DNA of 64,000 bases. Source: Euglena gracilis (taxonomy: Eukaryota > Euglenida > Euglenophyceae > Euglenales). How positions within the stretch are numbered: the first letter of the stretch is position 1; the number at the start of each line of letters is the position of its first letter. This document shows positions 52,750 to 62,920 of the stretch, piece by piece. The notes below the pieces were generated by a model. It ran no database searches and had not been told where the DNA came from. It saw nothing but the letters and a program-made list of their open reading frames with translations. The position numbers and the translations under genes were made by a program. The DNA lies in assembly GCA_039621445.1 (NCBI GenBank), contig CP154954.1, positions 63,818,046 to 63,882,045 of the forward strand, given 5' to 3'.

Positions 52750-53565
52750 TCAAAATCCTGGGAATTTTGTGAAATTTTTTTTGGGCTGCCCGCCCAGAAA
52801 ATCCCCAGCACTTCGGAGATAATCAATCACCAGGGGGGGTATTCGTCCTTTTTGTCGGGGGGTAAACTTCATTTTTCTGCCCCCCAACAATTCACGGTGC
52901 CAGAACTGCCCATTGTCCCCCATCACCAGGTTAGGACACGATTCGTCATCGCACAACACCGACAGTAATTGTGAAATGGCTGGGCAGCACCAGAAACGTG
53001 TGGGCTTTTTATAACCCCAATCCGAAAACTGACAATTTTTAATGTCGATATAGGGCAGGTTTTTCACCACCTCCCTGTTTCGCAAAAGACCAGTGCGGGG
53101 GTTCTCCAACCACCACAACTTTGGCTGAAAATTATTTATAATTTTCAGGGCTTTCTCCACCAGGGCATCCGCCTGGGAGAAATCCCTTGGCCTGGGGTTA
53201 TAAGCCGTGGAATAAATATTACAGGGGGGACTAGCGGCAATGACCTCAAAAAATCCAACCGGGTATCGCATGTAGTCCCAGGTCAAAATGTCTGTGTGGG
53301 GGTGGAAGTCTGTCCAGGGAGCATTTTCAATTGACAAAACTTCATACCCCCGTTCTGCCAACCGCCTCCCCACCGAACCTGTGCCAGCGAATAAATCTAA
53401 TGCCTGAGGTCGCTGAGCTGATGGTAGGGGGTTGGTTTGTTGCAGGTCTGTGTGCAAAATGGGAACCCTTGAACATTTCCCTTCCCTCCAGGAGTGTCGG
53501 GTCCGATTCAGAAATCTGGTGGGTTGATCCAAAGAATGTTTCTCACCACACCCCGAATCAGCCAT
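52750..53565 (-). CDS. DNA (cytosine-5) methyltransferase encoded by the LTR retrotransposon
   Basis: A 271-codon uninterrupted frame. It would transfer a methyl group from S-adenosylmethionine to C5 of cytosine in DNA. Visible motifs: QALDLFAGTGSVGRRLAERG (motif I, residues 54-73), EVIAASPPCNIYST with the catalytic Cys 115 (motif IV), LWWLENPRTGLL (motif VI, Glu 154), CQFSDWGYKKPTRFWCCP (178-195) and RIPPLVIDYLRSA (about 241-253). The small size and the ENP and WGY..KPTRFW text resemble phage and giant-virus type enzymes more than host maintenance methyltransferases. It lies between the Gag zinc knuckle (ends 53618) and the protease (52607), on the same strand. Gain from outside and a role in methylating element or host DNA are inferences. 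Confidence 0.9.
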   Translation of the reverse strand: MADSGCGEKHSLDQPTRFLNRTRHSWREGKCSRVPILHTDLQQTNPLPSAQRPQALDLFAGTGSVGRRLAERGYEVLSIENAPWTDFHPHTDILTWDYMRYPVGFFEVIAASPPCNIYSTAYNPRPRDFSQADALVEKALKIINNFQPKLWWLENPRTGLLRNREVVKNLPYIDIKNCQFSDWGYKKPTRFWCCPAISQLLSVLCDDESCPNLVMGDNGQFWHRELLGGRKMKFTPRQKGRIPPLVIDYLRSAGDFLGGQPKKNFTKFPGF

Positions 53566-53617
53566 AAAATACTGTACAGCCCAGTTTTTTGAATCAGAAA
53601 TATTTACACCGTTTTCC

Positions 53618-53998
53618 TCACAGGTGGGAGAGACACGGCCATGGGCACCCCAGCCCCCTTCTCAAACTGCCCCTGGCCCCCCTATTGGGCCACAGTGGGA
53701 GAAGAGGCGGGCCCACCCCCCTTTGACCATGCACCCCCTTGCCTGAAGAATTTAGCTGAGTGGCTGGCTGCCCTTTACCCTTGGGCTGCCCTTTGCCTTT
53801 TCCATTATTTTGCCAAAATTCCTTAGATTTAGCAAGGGCCTCACTCAGCGGTTTATCACACTCATAAAAATAATGTCCGCCCTCCCCACAGTTGAAGCAT
53901 GGATATGGGGACCTGCCCCTACCCGATGCCTGCGGGGTCCAGGTCTGACCCCCCTTGCCTTGCCGGGCTCGGGTGCTGGACTTTGGGTTCGCGACCAT
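53618..53998 (-). CDS. Nucleocapsid-type protein with CCHC zinc knuckle
   Basis: The frame reads SGRGRSPYPCFNCGEGGHYF with the knuckle completed by YEC (C-x2-C-x4-H-x4-C), followed by a Lys/Gly/Gln-rich tail (NNGKGKGQPKGKGQPATQ). It is the RNA-binding end of Gag and lies directly upstream of the methyltransferase. Upstream, 54065-54328 (EQLMTVEEMFAFAEGKLALR) belongs to the same Gag in another phase. Confidence 0.8.
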   Translation of the reverse strand: MVANPKSSTRARQGKGGQTWTPQASGRGRSPYPCFNCGEGGHYFYECDKPLSEALAKSKEFWQNNGKGKGQPKGKGQPATQLNSSGKGVHGQRGVGPPLLPLWPNRGARGSLRRGLGCPWPCLSHL

Positions 53999-56900
53999 GG
54001 AACTGCTGCTGGCCGCGAAGACGAAGAAGGGGACCTGCCCCGCGGGGCTGGATGGGCTGGCCCCTTATCCCTTTTCGCAGCTGGCTGTGGGGCAGACTTT
54101 GAGGGGTGACCCTGCCCCCCAGCTGCTGGTGCTGAAACGGATGTTGGGGACACCGGGGGGGGTCTGGCCTTTTTCCAACACCTGTATTTTCCGCGAGCCT
54201 TTTGTTGTCGATTTGCTGAATAATCTGGGAAAATGGTGCTGATTCAAAGCCAAATCCTGTTTCTCCCGAAGAGCTAACTTGCCCTCAGCAAAAGCAAACA
54301 TTTCCTCAACAGTCATTAGTTGTTCCACGAATTCGGCAATCCGGCGTTGAGGAAATTTTCCATTCCCTGCAATTTCCTTCCATTTACGGCTGTTATTTTA
54401 AGTGCTTCCTCCGAAGAGCTGAAATAAATAAGGTAAATGGTACCAGGGTTTTTGATAACCACTTTCCTTGGATCAATCCCCCCAGTGATCTGGCTCACAC
54501 TCCTCTTAATCCCATCCACCGTGGGATTTGGTATCCCTGTGAGCCTGACAATGGGTTGTTTACGGGCTCGGTTATCCTCCTCTTCTATGAAAAACTTGCT
54601 TAAAAAAGGAGAAATTCCTTCCAAAAATAATCTCCGAGCCTCCCCGGCTGTGGCATCCTTAACATGGTGCCAGGCACTGCAAAATTTAATCCAAAATTCT
54701 TGCAGATCAGCCCGGGTAATTTTTCCTTCGTTTACCATAGTTACCTCCTGCCATATTTTCCGAGCTGTCAGCCCCTTACTTGAAGCATAACGGTTCTGGA
54801 ATTGGGCTAATATGGTGGGGTAACTGAATTTAGCTCCATTAAGCCGATAGAGCCTTATTTCCTCCCTTCATCTGGGTCCTAAACATGCTTCAAAAACCTG
54901 CAGCTTTTGCAAATCAGAACACGGTTTGCCTGATGTCAACCTATCCCAGTAAATATTCCAATCTACTTCAACATCTTGCCAGGAAATGCTGCCCGATTCA
55001 TCAAAATAGGGCTTAGCACCTCCCTGCAAAATTTCAAAAGCTACTGGGTCACCAATAAAAGGGAAACCCAACCCGTTACCTGGGTTGGCTGCAGCCCCCC
55101 CTGTCCCGATGGGCCTAATCGAGAAAGCAGTGGCTGCAGAAATATGTGGGGGGACACACAATGACACGGAAGAAACCACTGCCGTATCTTGTGTGTCCTC
55201 CAAAACAAATCCCCCCTCAATAACTAAGGGAGGGGAAATGTTTGAACCTTCAGATTTATTTTGAGATATAATCTGATCTGAAAAGTCCGGGTCAGCACTA
55301 GGAACCGTGCTGGCCAGTGAGCTGGACTGAGGCTGCCCCAGGGACTGCTGCTGTCCAGCCGACGGCAGGCTCAGCCCCATTGGCAGCCCGTGAGCAGGCT
55401 GCGGCTGGCCTGCTGGCTGGCCAGGCTGCTGGGCTAGCTGGACGACGGGCTGCTGGGCCAGCTGCTGCCCAGGCTGTGGCAGCTCCACTGGTGTAGGGGC
55501 TGCTGGCTGCCCTTCCGCAGCCACCACATGTCAGAAATTCTCTGCAAAACTCCTCTGGTTTTTTGCAGTTGTGTGTACGGGTCCATTTTTTTTGTAAATT
55601 CTGTAACTGGAAAGTGTTCCCCCCAACTTTTGCAAGTCCCTCCCTTAATTCCTCCACCAGCCCACAAAATTTTCTCTCCTGGGAAAAAATCTGCTGATAA
55701 ACACTCTGAAAATTCTGCTGACAATCCGTCAACAGTTTTTGCATTTCTGAGTGTTGTTTCCTTACTTCATCTGAAATATTCTGGTGCAGTTTCTGAATAC
55801 CCCCACCAACACCATGGAGGGCCGTATTCATTGCTGAATTTTGCTCACCCAGCTGGCGAACATAATCAGCGAACTGCTGGAGCTGCTGGGCCTGGCCCTA
55901 TACCGTACTACGCAGCGATACCAGGTCAGCCTGAGCTTCAACGATTTTGGCAGCGACAACGGCCAGCTCTTGGAGAGTTTCTGCCTCCTCCCGCTGAGCT
56001 GGCTGGGCGGCTTTAAAAATCTCAGCAAACCGCCGAAAATGTTCAAGCACGATCCTAAATTGGTAAGGCAGCCACCTGACTTTGCCCTTGCTTAAACATT
56101 TCCTATGGCAGGCTGTCCAAAATTTGTAAAAATACCTGCCTCAGGGCCAAAAAGTGATCACGGCTCGAAGAAAACTGCTGGGCCAGTTTTTCCTCAAAAC
56201 TTTTTTTCTGCCCGACAAAACGTTCAAGTGCCTGTGCGTCAATTTTTTGCACAGAAATTTGCACCTGGGCCTCACATTTTTTCTCAAAAAGTTCAAAAAT
56301 ATGGAGGCAGTCAGCCCTGGCCGTTTCTTCGATTCGTGCAGCCATGTGCTCCACCAGGTGGATGTCGACAGCGGGGGGTTGTTGCTGCTGCTGCTGCAGA
56401 ACCCACTCTTCGTTGGCTGTTTCCAAAGCCAAAACACGATAAGTCAGGTGCTGCACTGTCCACTGGAGGTCTCTGTTACTTTGTAAAAATTGTCTTCAAA
56501 TCCCTGATTTTGTGAACCACCCCTGGGGGTGGCTTCAGAACTTTCATAGGCTGGGGGTTGGACCTCCTCCTCACCCCCCTCGATGAAAATATGAGGAGGC
56601 TGGGGGGCTGCAGCAGCTGGCTGACCGTGATCAACCTCACGGTGCAGCCGTTTTTGCTGAACTTCATCACTACCTGGTGATGAAGCTGGTGTTCGGAGTC
56701 GCCGAGAAGTAGAGCTGGGCTGGTCCTTCGGGTTTTCCTCTGCCTGCTCCACTTCTGCTCTGACCCGTTCGTTGCTGTTCCAGTTATTATTATTGTTTAA
56801 GTCCAGCACATGGCCCTGTGCTTGCTTTTCAAAGAAAACTGGGCTGGGGTTATCACGCACCTGCCATGCCGAGGCACTTCCCGTTTACTTCGCCAGCCCA

Positions 56901-57361
56901 TCTACCTGGGAGGGTTGGGAAAACTGCAGAAGTGCCACCGGCCCTTGGGCTGGTGTTGAAAAAACTGGTTGAGCTGGAGGCAAAGGCAATTCAAAAGCGG
57001 GTAATGATGGCAGATTCCTTAAATTTTGCACCCACGAAAAGTCTGGGAGGGGTTGCAACTCAGGCAGCACAAAACCGTATCCCATATTTTGCAAAGGCAA
57101 AACCCCTGAAAAAGGCTCTGGAAAACACGGTTGGTTGGAAATGACAACCTGGCCATCCCCACCCTAAAATTCCAACATCTGTCCCATATTTGTGGGGGTT
57201 CTGAGTCCAGCCAAACTGGTTTCGGGTCCCAACTCCCTGTGCCCCGAAACTCCAATCGTCAGATTTGCCATGTGAGATTGGGCCATTGGCTGATAATCAA
57301 ATAAAACATTCTGAGCAGGGATTTCCAACCCAAAATTTCCAACTGCAGGCTGAAGGAAAAA
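53999..57361 (-). pseudogene. Gag region: Gln/Pro-rich, coiled-coil and capsid-like segments with stops
   Basis: Reading away from the PBS: PVFSTPAQGPVALLQFSQPS (56885-57100), a single TAA, then DNPSPVFFEKQAQGHVLDLN (56444-56860), helical text with a poly-Gln run (56103-56456), then EEAETLQELAVVAAKIVEAQ, a TAG, and QAQQLQQFADYVRQLGEQNS leading into a coiled coil (55298-55831). A Gln/Pro/Ala-rich linker (55350-55520) precedes capsid-like text: SWQDVEVDWNIYWDRLTSGK (54868-55000) and TRADLQEFWIKFCSAWHHVK (54316-54738). Stops and frameshifts split it into at least five parts. The general layout is that of a long Gag polyprotein. Confidence 0.6.
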
Positions 57362-57374
57362 CCTCTGCTTACCA
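57362..57374 (-). other. Primer-binding site
   Basis: Minus strand TGGTAAGCAGAGG immediately follows the 5' LTR. It resembles the complement of initiator Met tRNA 3' end (TGGTAGCAGAGG) with one inserted A. Confidence 0.78.
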
Positions 57375-58443
57375 CGTTTCACACCCCTGCTGCCATGTCC
57401 CCCGGCAGCACTGGGGTGAAGCGGAAACCCCCGCCCCGGGCCAGTTTCTTTTTGGCTCATCGAGCCGACTTGTGTCGGAAATTTTTTCACATTCTTCCCC
57501 CCCCCTGTGGCCGAAACTGGGCCATCATTTCCAAGGAGAAACTTCCCAGATGACCCTCCCCGACCCCTGAGGGGGGTGTCACTGGGATCTCCAAGGGGGG
57601 TGCCTTTGGGGTTTCAACCCCTCCCCGCTCAGCTGAACCAGTGAGAGCCAACATCCCCCCCGGGTGTCATTTCTCACAGTTCCTGGGCCAAAAAGGGGGT
57701 TTTGGGGTGAAAAATGGCCTGTGGTTGCCTGAGTTGAAGAGACCCACCCCCTGCCCCTTTTCCCACAGATGAGGTGGGAGGAAGACAAACCTCTCCTTCT
57801 TCAAATGATTGATTATTTTGTTGACCTTCCATTTGCAATTGAAATTCCAAACTCAATACTTGATTGTAATTGGATGTAATTGCCACAACAAATACAATGG
57901 TGCAAAAGGTAAATAGGAAAACCCTGTGAAAAGAAAATGATTTGGATGCCCCTGATGGGCATTATGAATGAGTGCGCTAATACCTCAGCGCTCTCAAATC
58001 CCAAATTCTTGCCTATTGCATCAAAATCAACCAACCCAAGTCAAAATCAAGGTTTCCCCCCTTGATTTTGATAGATTATGCTGAATTCCTTCATTATTGA
58101 GCTTTGCAAACCCCTGCAAAAACTCCAGGAACTCAGGCGCCAATCTCCTAAAATTCTGTTCCAAGTTGTTGCAAGCGCTCTCACCAAATACAACATTTTC
58201 CCTTAAAACCAAAGGAAAAATGCATAAAACGCTTAAAATGTGCTAAATATACCCAAAATCACCATTTGGGAATACCTAGCATCACTCAATCTCTCTCCTC
58301 ACAACCAAACCAATGGCGCCCTAGGAGAGGTAATTTTAAGGGAAATCTTTAGAAAGCCTTAAAATTAGAGCTAAACCGCCCTTGAAAAGGCCTTCTAAAA
58401 GGAAAATCTCCGCCGCCCGGCGGTCGACCTCAAAAGGTCGTCA
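57375..58443 (-). repeat. 5' LTR of the methyltransferase element
   Basis: It runs on the minus strand from TGACGACCTTTTGAGGTCG (58443) to GTGAAACG (57375). It matches 45450-46539 over its whole length, with scattered substitutions and indels. Confidence 0.88.
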
Positions 58444-58801
58444 AGGGGGGAGGGGCGAAAATCGGGCCCGTTAAAGCAAATTTCAAAAAAACTTTTTGGG
58501 CTAAAACCCACCAGAACGCAAAGACGGGGAGAGGCTGCAACGTTCCAGCGGCAAACACCCAACCCGAAAAAACGGGTCCGCAGGCAGCCTGAGTGTCTTC
58601 TTCTGCTGGCAGGTCCACGTCCGAGTAGTCCACATCTACATCGTAAGGGACGACGTCGTCAGGGACGGACGACCAGTCGTCCTCATCACCGTCCACAGCA
58701 TCGCCAGCCATGTCGCCGTCCCCCGCGGACATGCCGGCGGACCCCGGTTCCACGGGGGGGGGGGAGACAATAGAGTCGGAAGCAGGAGACATTCCTGACA
58801 T
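58444..58801 (-). CDS. Acidic ORF of unknown function, truncated by the LTR insertion
   Basis: From an ATG at 58801 the frame reads MSPASDSIVSPPPVEPGSAG, then MAGDAVDGDEDDWSSVPDDV, VPYDVDVDYSDVDLPAEEDT and QAACGPVFSG, and continues into the LTR. It is strongly Asp/Glu-rich with GC-rich codons. No domain is recognised. It may be an exon of a host gene or part of the neighbouring chromodomain element. Confidence 0.3.
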
Positions 58802-58860
58802 CGCAATGAACTTTTTTGCAGAAATGGCCAGTTCAGCAACCTCCACAGGGTTGTACGCAA

Positions 58861-59519
58861 GAACCTGATGGGGAGGGGGTTTATTTAGGGTCGCAGTTGA
58901 AACCCTTTCTTTGGGTGGTTGTTTCTCGGATTCTGCGGCGAACAGAACAAATTCCTAGTTAAGCACAGCCCCAAATGGAACCACCCAATATCAAACTCAA
59001 TCTCACACACAGTGTTCTTTGCCCGTACAATGTACTGGTACACTACAAAAAAATCAATTGTTTGTGCTTGCAAGAACCTGATTTTGATTAAAAAAAGTTA
59101 ATTTGAAGGTTGATTTGGAAAAGCTCAAGAGAAAAAAAATAAAAGTTTGAATACATTGAAGTCGATGGCCGGCGGCCCCCTCAAAAAATAGCCGAGGCCA
59201 ACCAGAAAAATTCGGCCGACTGGTCCAGGTAATTTCGCCAGTTAAGGCCGGAAAGGCCAAAATAGGTGTTCAGGATTCAAAGGCCTACCCACAGAACGTT
59301 TTCCGAACTTTTTATTCGACTTAAATCAAAAAGTGACCAATTCAACGATTTTCCAAGCCCCAAGGCCCGTTTACTCATCACCTCACCTCACCATCACCTC
59401 CTGCGGTACTGGAGCTACCTTGGGCTCCCTTGGGTCTTTCTGGTGCCTTGGGGGTCTCTTCGGCTCGCCTCCTTTGCCCCCTGCTGGCTTCCTTCGGCTG
59501 GCTGGGGTGGGTGGCGTGC
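58861..59519. other. No gene seen
   Basis: A/T-rich sequence (58880-59160) passing into C/T-rich sequence with CTCACCTCACCATCACC repeats at 59380-59400. No gene is supported. Confidence 0.5.
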
Positions 59520-60268
59520 CTTTCTCTCCCTTGCGCCTGCTCGGTTCTCTTGTGGCTCTCTGGGGGGGTGCTCCTTGCGCTCTCTTCGGTTCTCGTTTGG
59601 CGCTGTGGGGCTCCGGTGGGTGTGGGCGCCGCCCCGGGGGGGGGCGCTTTTTTTTGTGTGGGCGCCCCTGGGGGGGGCGCTTTTTTTTTCGCGGTGGTCT
59701 GGGGGCGTTTTTTTTTCCGGGGGGTCCGGTGGGCGGTTTTTTGTTTTGCTCGCGGGGTCCCCCTGGGGTCTTCTGCCTTGGTGTGTGGGGGGTCTTTCGT
59801 CGTGCTCTCTGGGCCCCCTGGGGCGGGCCATGGTTGGTGGCCTCTGGGCCCTCGGGGGGGAGGGGGCGGTCTTGGGTTTGTGGTCTCTGGGCCCCGGGGG
59901 CGGGGGGCGGTCTTGGGTTTGTGGCCTCTGGGCCCCCCGGTGGGGGAGTCCTGGTTCGGTTGCCTCTGGGGGCCCCTGGGGGGGGGGTCCTGGCGAGGGT
60001 CCTGGCTCGGTTGCCTCCGGGGCCCCCTGGCTGGGGGGGTCCTGGCTCGGTTGCCTCTGGGGCCCCCGGGGGGGGGTCCTGGATCGGTGGCCCTGTGGGG
60101 CCCCTTGGGGGGGTCTTGGCTCGGTGGTCCTGTGGGGCCTCGCGGTGGCCCTCTGGGGGGCCTTGGCTCGGTGGCCCTCTGGGGCCTCTGGTATTGCTGG
60201 TGCCCCCTGGGAGGCTTTGGCTGTTCGGTGCCCCCTGGGGGGGGGGGGGCTTCGTTTCCCCCGGGTCC
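59520..60268 (+). repeat. G/C-rich minisatellite
   Basis: Degenerate units of roughly 50 bp share phrases such as GGTCCTGGCTCGGTTGCCTC and TGGGGCCCCC (about 59930, 59990, 60035, 60065, 60110). Because of the repeat both strands are open in several frames: a 464-codon Gly-rich frame on plus and Pro-rich frames of 411 and 387 codons on minus. I treat these as by-products, except that the minus frame could serve as a Pro-rich tail of the duplicated membrane-peptide gene. Confidence 0.6.
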
Positions 60269-60812
60269 TCCGCCCCCCCCCCGCTCTCTCCCGGCCTTTG
60301 TCTTCCCTTGGCCGCCTGGGGGGGGGTCTGCTCTGCCCCTGGCTGCCGCCCGCCTCTGGCTTCCGGCCTTGGGCGCCAGCCTCCTCCTGCCTCCACAGTA
60401 TCAGTGTCAGTGTGAAGGACAGGGGCAGAGACATCCGCTGCCATCCGTCGGCTCGCCTCCGACGGTGTAGTCTCCACGTACCCAGCCTCCGCCAGCGTCT
60501 TTGTCCACTGCGCAGCAGGCACTCTGGCGAATCGGCAGGAAAGGAACGGCAGCAGCAGCAGCAGTACCACAAATACAACCCCCGCTACCCAGTACGATTT
60601 GACGCCAGGCTTTTCCAACCACCCCCGGGGCGGTGGGCCGGCATGGGTAGCCGTGGGTAGGGGAAAATGGGTGGCCTCCGGGTTGGGGCCGGAAAGGGCC
60701 GGGACTCACCGCGCCAGCGTTAGGGGGATTGAGGACGCAGACACCGGCGGTGGTGCCATCTCGCCGCCTTGAGGCTGAGGACGGGTCCTGGAGGTGGAAC
60801 GGGAAGGAGCCA
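60269..60812 (-). repeat. 543-bp tandem duplication, copy 1
   Basis: It is nearly identical to 61000-61543, with a fixed offset of 731 bp; one visible difference is A at about 60758 versus C in the other copy, plus one C in a C run. Where copy 2 has an ATG at its upstream edge this copy reads ACC, so the start codon lies just outside the duplicated part. The near-identity means the duplication is recent. Confidence 0.85.
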
Positions 60813-61544
60813 CCGTTCGGTTCCCCCTGGGGGGGGGGGTGGCTTCGGTTCCCCCTGGGGGGGGCCTGGCTGGCTTCGGTTCGGCTGCCTGTCTCCCCTG
60901 GGGAGTGTGCCTGGCTGCCCTGGCTGTCTGCCTCCCCTCGCTGGCGGGGGTGGGGGGCTGGCTGGTGGCCTCCTTGGGCCGCTGGCTTGTCTGCGTGGCC
61001 TCCGCCCCCCCCCGCTCTCTCCCGGCCTTTGTCTTCCCTTGGCCGCCTGGGGGGGGGTCTGCTCTGCCCCTGGCTGCCGCCCGCCTCTGGCTTCCGGCCT
61101 TGGGCGCCAGCCTCCTCCTGCCTCCACAGTATCAGTGTCAGTGTGAAGGACAGGGGCAGAGACATCCGCTGCCATCCGTCGGCTCGCCTCCGACGGTGTA
61201 GTCTCCACGTACCCAGCCTCCGCCAGCGTCTTTGTCCACTGCGCAGCAGGCACTCTGGCGAATCGGCAGGAAAGGAACGGCAGCAGCAGCAGCAGTACCA
61301 CAAATACAACCCCCGCTACCCAGTACGATTTGACGCCAGGCTTTTCCAACCACCCCCGGGGCGGTGGGCCGGCATGGGTAGCCGTGGGTAGGGGAAAATG
61401 GGTGGCCTCCGGGTTGGGGCCGGAAAGGGCCGGGACTCACCGCGCCAGCGTTAGGGGGATTGAGGACGCAGACACCGGCGGTGGTGCCCTCTCGCCGCCT
61501 TGAGGCTGAGGACGGGTCCTGGAGGTGGAACGGGAAGGAGCCAT
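60720..61544 (-). CDS. Candidate spliced gene with a membrane segment
   Basis: An ATG at 61542-61544 opens MAPSRSTSRTRPQPQGGERA and reaches a good 5' splice site, GTGAGT, at 61435-61440 (TGA follows in frame without splicing). About 70-90 nt further, a frame holds WVAGVVFVVLLLLLPFLSCR, a likely membrane-spanning or signal segment, then AAQWTKTLAEAGYVETTPSE and a Pro/Arg-rich tail. I could not find an acceptor that joins the two frames, so the structure is unproven. It lies downstream of a chromodomain gene on the same strand, where envelope-like proteins sometimes occur; a host gene is equally possible. Confidence 0.35.
61000..61543 (-). repeat. 543-bp tandem duplication, copy 2
   Basis: It is the partner of 60269-60812. 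It begins at a C run (61005-61013), which may have promoted the duplication. Confidence 0.85.
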
Positions 61545-61652
61545 GGGTGGCGAAGGCTCCATCGGGACAGGGGATGAACGGGGCGCACTGGGTATGTGGG
61601 TGCGCTGGCAGTAAATGGTGTGAGAGGAACGGGGACGGCGTGACACAGGCCA

Positions 61653-62336
61653 TCAGCATGGGGGGGGTGCCGGCCCGTACACACCGGGAAGGCTGCAGGC
61701 GGAGGAGGCACCGCGTCCCTGCCCGCAGCCGGGAAATGGTTCGAGATGGGCAGATACGGGGAATGGGTGAACATCGCAGAGGCAGCCACAGCCGCCTGGT
61801 TGGCAGCCACAGCATCCTGGTTGGCAGCCACCACCGTCGCCTGGGGTGGCGGCCACAGCAGCCTGGGAGGCAGCTACAGTCGCCTGGGGGGCAGCGTGCG
61901 GCAGCAAATGAGCGAACGCAGACACAGGCTGCGCACACTCAGCTCCTGTCGATGGACACACAAAGGTTGATACCGCAGCAGAGGGGATCTGGGGATCAGC
62001 CTCCTGCGACAGCTGGGGAAACGCAGAGACGGAGGGACGGTCGGATGGGTGGTGCTCGAAGTGCAGCGGGACGGGGTGGTGCGATGCAGCGGCGGCGACG
62101 GTCCACGGTGGATCCTGACCTAGCGATGGCGCTGGATCGCGTGTCCGGACGTGCTGTGCTGCAGGCACCGCTGTGCCCACTGGGGGGTCCGCTGACTCCC
62201 CTTCCTGGCTGCTTGCCTCCTCGTTCTTCTTCATTTCCTCGTCGGCCCAGACCCACTCCAGCAATTCCACCTTGAGTTTCTTGGACTTGGCGTACTCGAC
62301 CATCTGGTGAGAGTAGCGATGGAAGAAATTCTTCAA
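61653..62336 (-). pseudogene. Chromodomain end and Pro/Ala-rich tail of the right-edge element
   Basis: The frame reads MKNFFHRYSHQMVEYAKSKK then LKVELLEWVWADEEMKKNEE, which is the end of the chromodomain begun in the frame at 62343, in the same phase after one stop. A low-complexity tail with repeated (Gln/Ala/Pro) and (Cys/Gly) text follows, over a tandem GGTTGGCAGCCAC-type repeat at 61795-61890. Confidence 0.5.
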
Positions 62337-62920
62337 CGGCTCTCATGTGAGAGTCGGGTGGCTTTCCCACTTCACCTCGAACTCCCAGTCGCCGCCGTCT
62401 CGTCTGCGGTGCCGCCGGATCTCCTCCACCGTCCACTCCTCGATGTCCACGTCCTCTTGCGGCCCCGCCTGCCGGTAGACGAACATCTTGGGCGGGCCCC
62501 ACAACCGCGTGTCATCGCGGTAGGCCTTCAGCTGGCAGCGGGGGGCCTCTTGGCGGCGGCCCTCCTCCAGCTCCAACTCGTACGAGTGCTCGCCACGGCG
62601 CGCGGTGACCCGGGCTGGGCCAAGCCAGTCGCTCTCGAGCCTCTGGCCCGGCCGCCTTGGAGGCCGGAGGTGCCACACGAGGTCTCCCTTGGCGAACTCT
62701 TCGAGGTCCTTCCTGCTCCTGTTCTTCTGGTCCGCTTGCCGCTTGTGGAGGTCGTTGAGGACGTCGGCGACCTTCTGGTCTACGGCCTTCTGTCTCTCGA
62801 AGAACGACACGGTATCCTCCACCATGACCGGGGCCTTGTACGGTACGCCACCAGTCCACCGATGTCGTCCATACAGCACCTCATACGGACTCAGGCCGTG
62901 CTGCGCCTTGGAGTCGTCCA
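62337..62920 (-). pseudogene. Integrase C-terminal part and chromodomain with a Trp-to-stop change
   Basis: HGLSPYEVLYGRHRWTGGVP, then KGDLVWHLRPPRRPGQRLES and DWLGPARVTARRGEHSYELE correspond to the post-core segment. The chromodomain begins EEWTVEEIRRHRRRDGGDWE then FEVKWESHPTLT, followed by TGA at 62343-62345 where the conserved Trp of the WEP motif is expected (EPLKNFFHRY continues in phase). The phase differs from the integrase core, so a frameshift lies near 62930. Confidence 0.7.

Larger units (their letters stand above)
45450..58443 (-). mobile_element. Full-length Ty3-type LTR retrotransposon encoding a DNA methyltransferase (13 kb)
   Basis: It has a 5' LTR (57375-58443), PBS (57362-57374), Gag region, CCHC knuckle, cytosine-5 DNA methyltransferase, protease, RT, RNase H, integrase, chromodomain, a 1.85-kb 3' untranslated stretch, PPT (46540-46550) and a 3' LTR (45450-46539), all on the minus strand. 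The LTRs begin TG and end CA (CG in the 5' LTR). A 4-bp AGGG flanks both ends (45446-45449 and 58444-58447) and may be the target duplication, although the site is low-complexity. Capture of DNA methyltransferases by LTR elements has been reported in dinoflagellates and a charophyte alga. Gag has several stops and pol has frameshifts, so this copy is probably defective. Confidence 0.9.

Noticed and set aside
59266-60660. 464-codon Gly/Trp/Leu-rich plus-strand frame and overlapping frames of more than 340 codons
   Set aside because: They lie over a G/C minisatellite, all phases are open at once, and the text is low-complexity without a domain.
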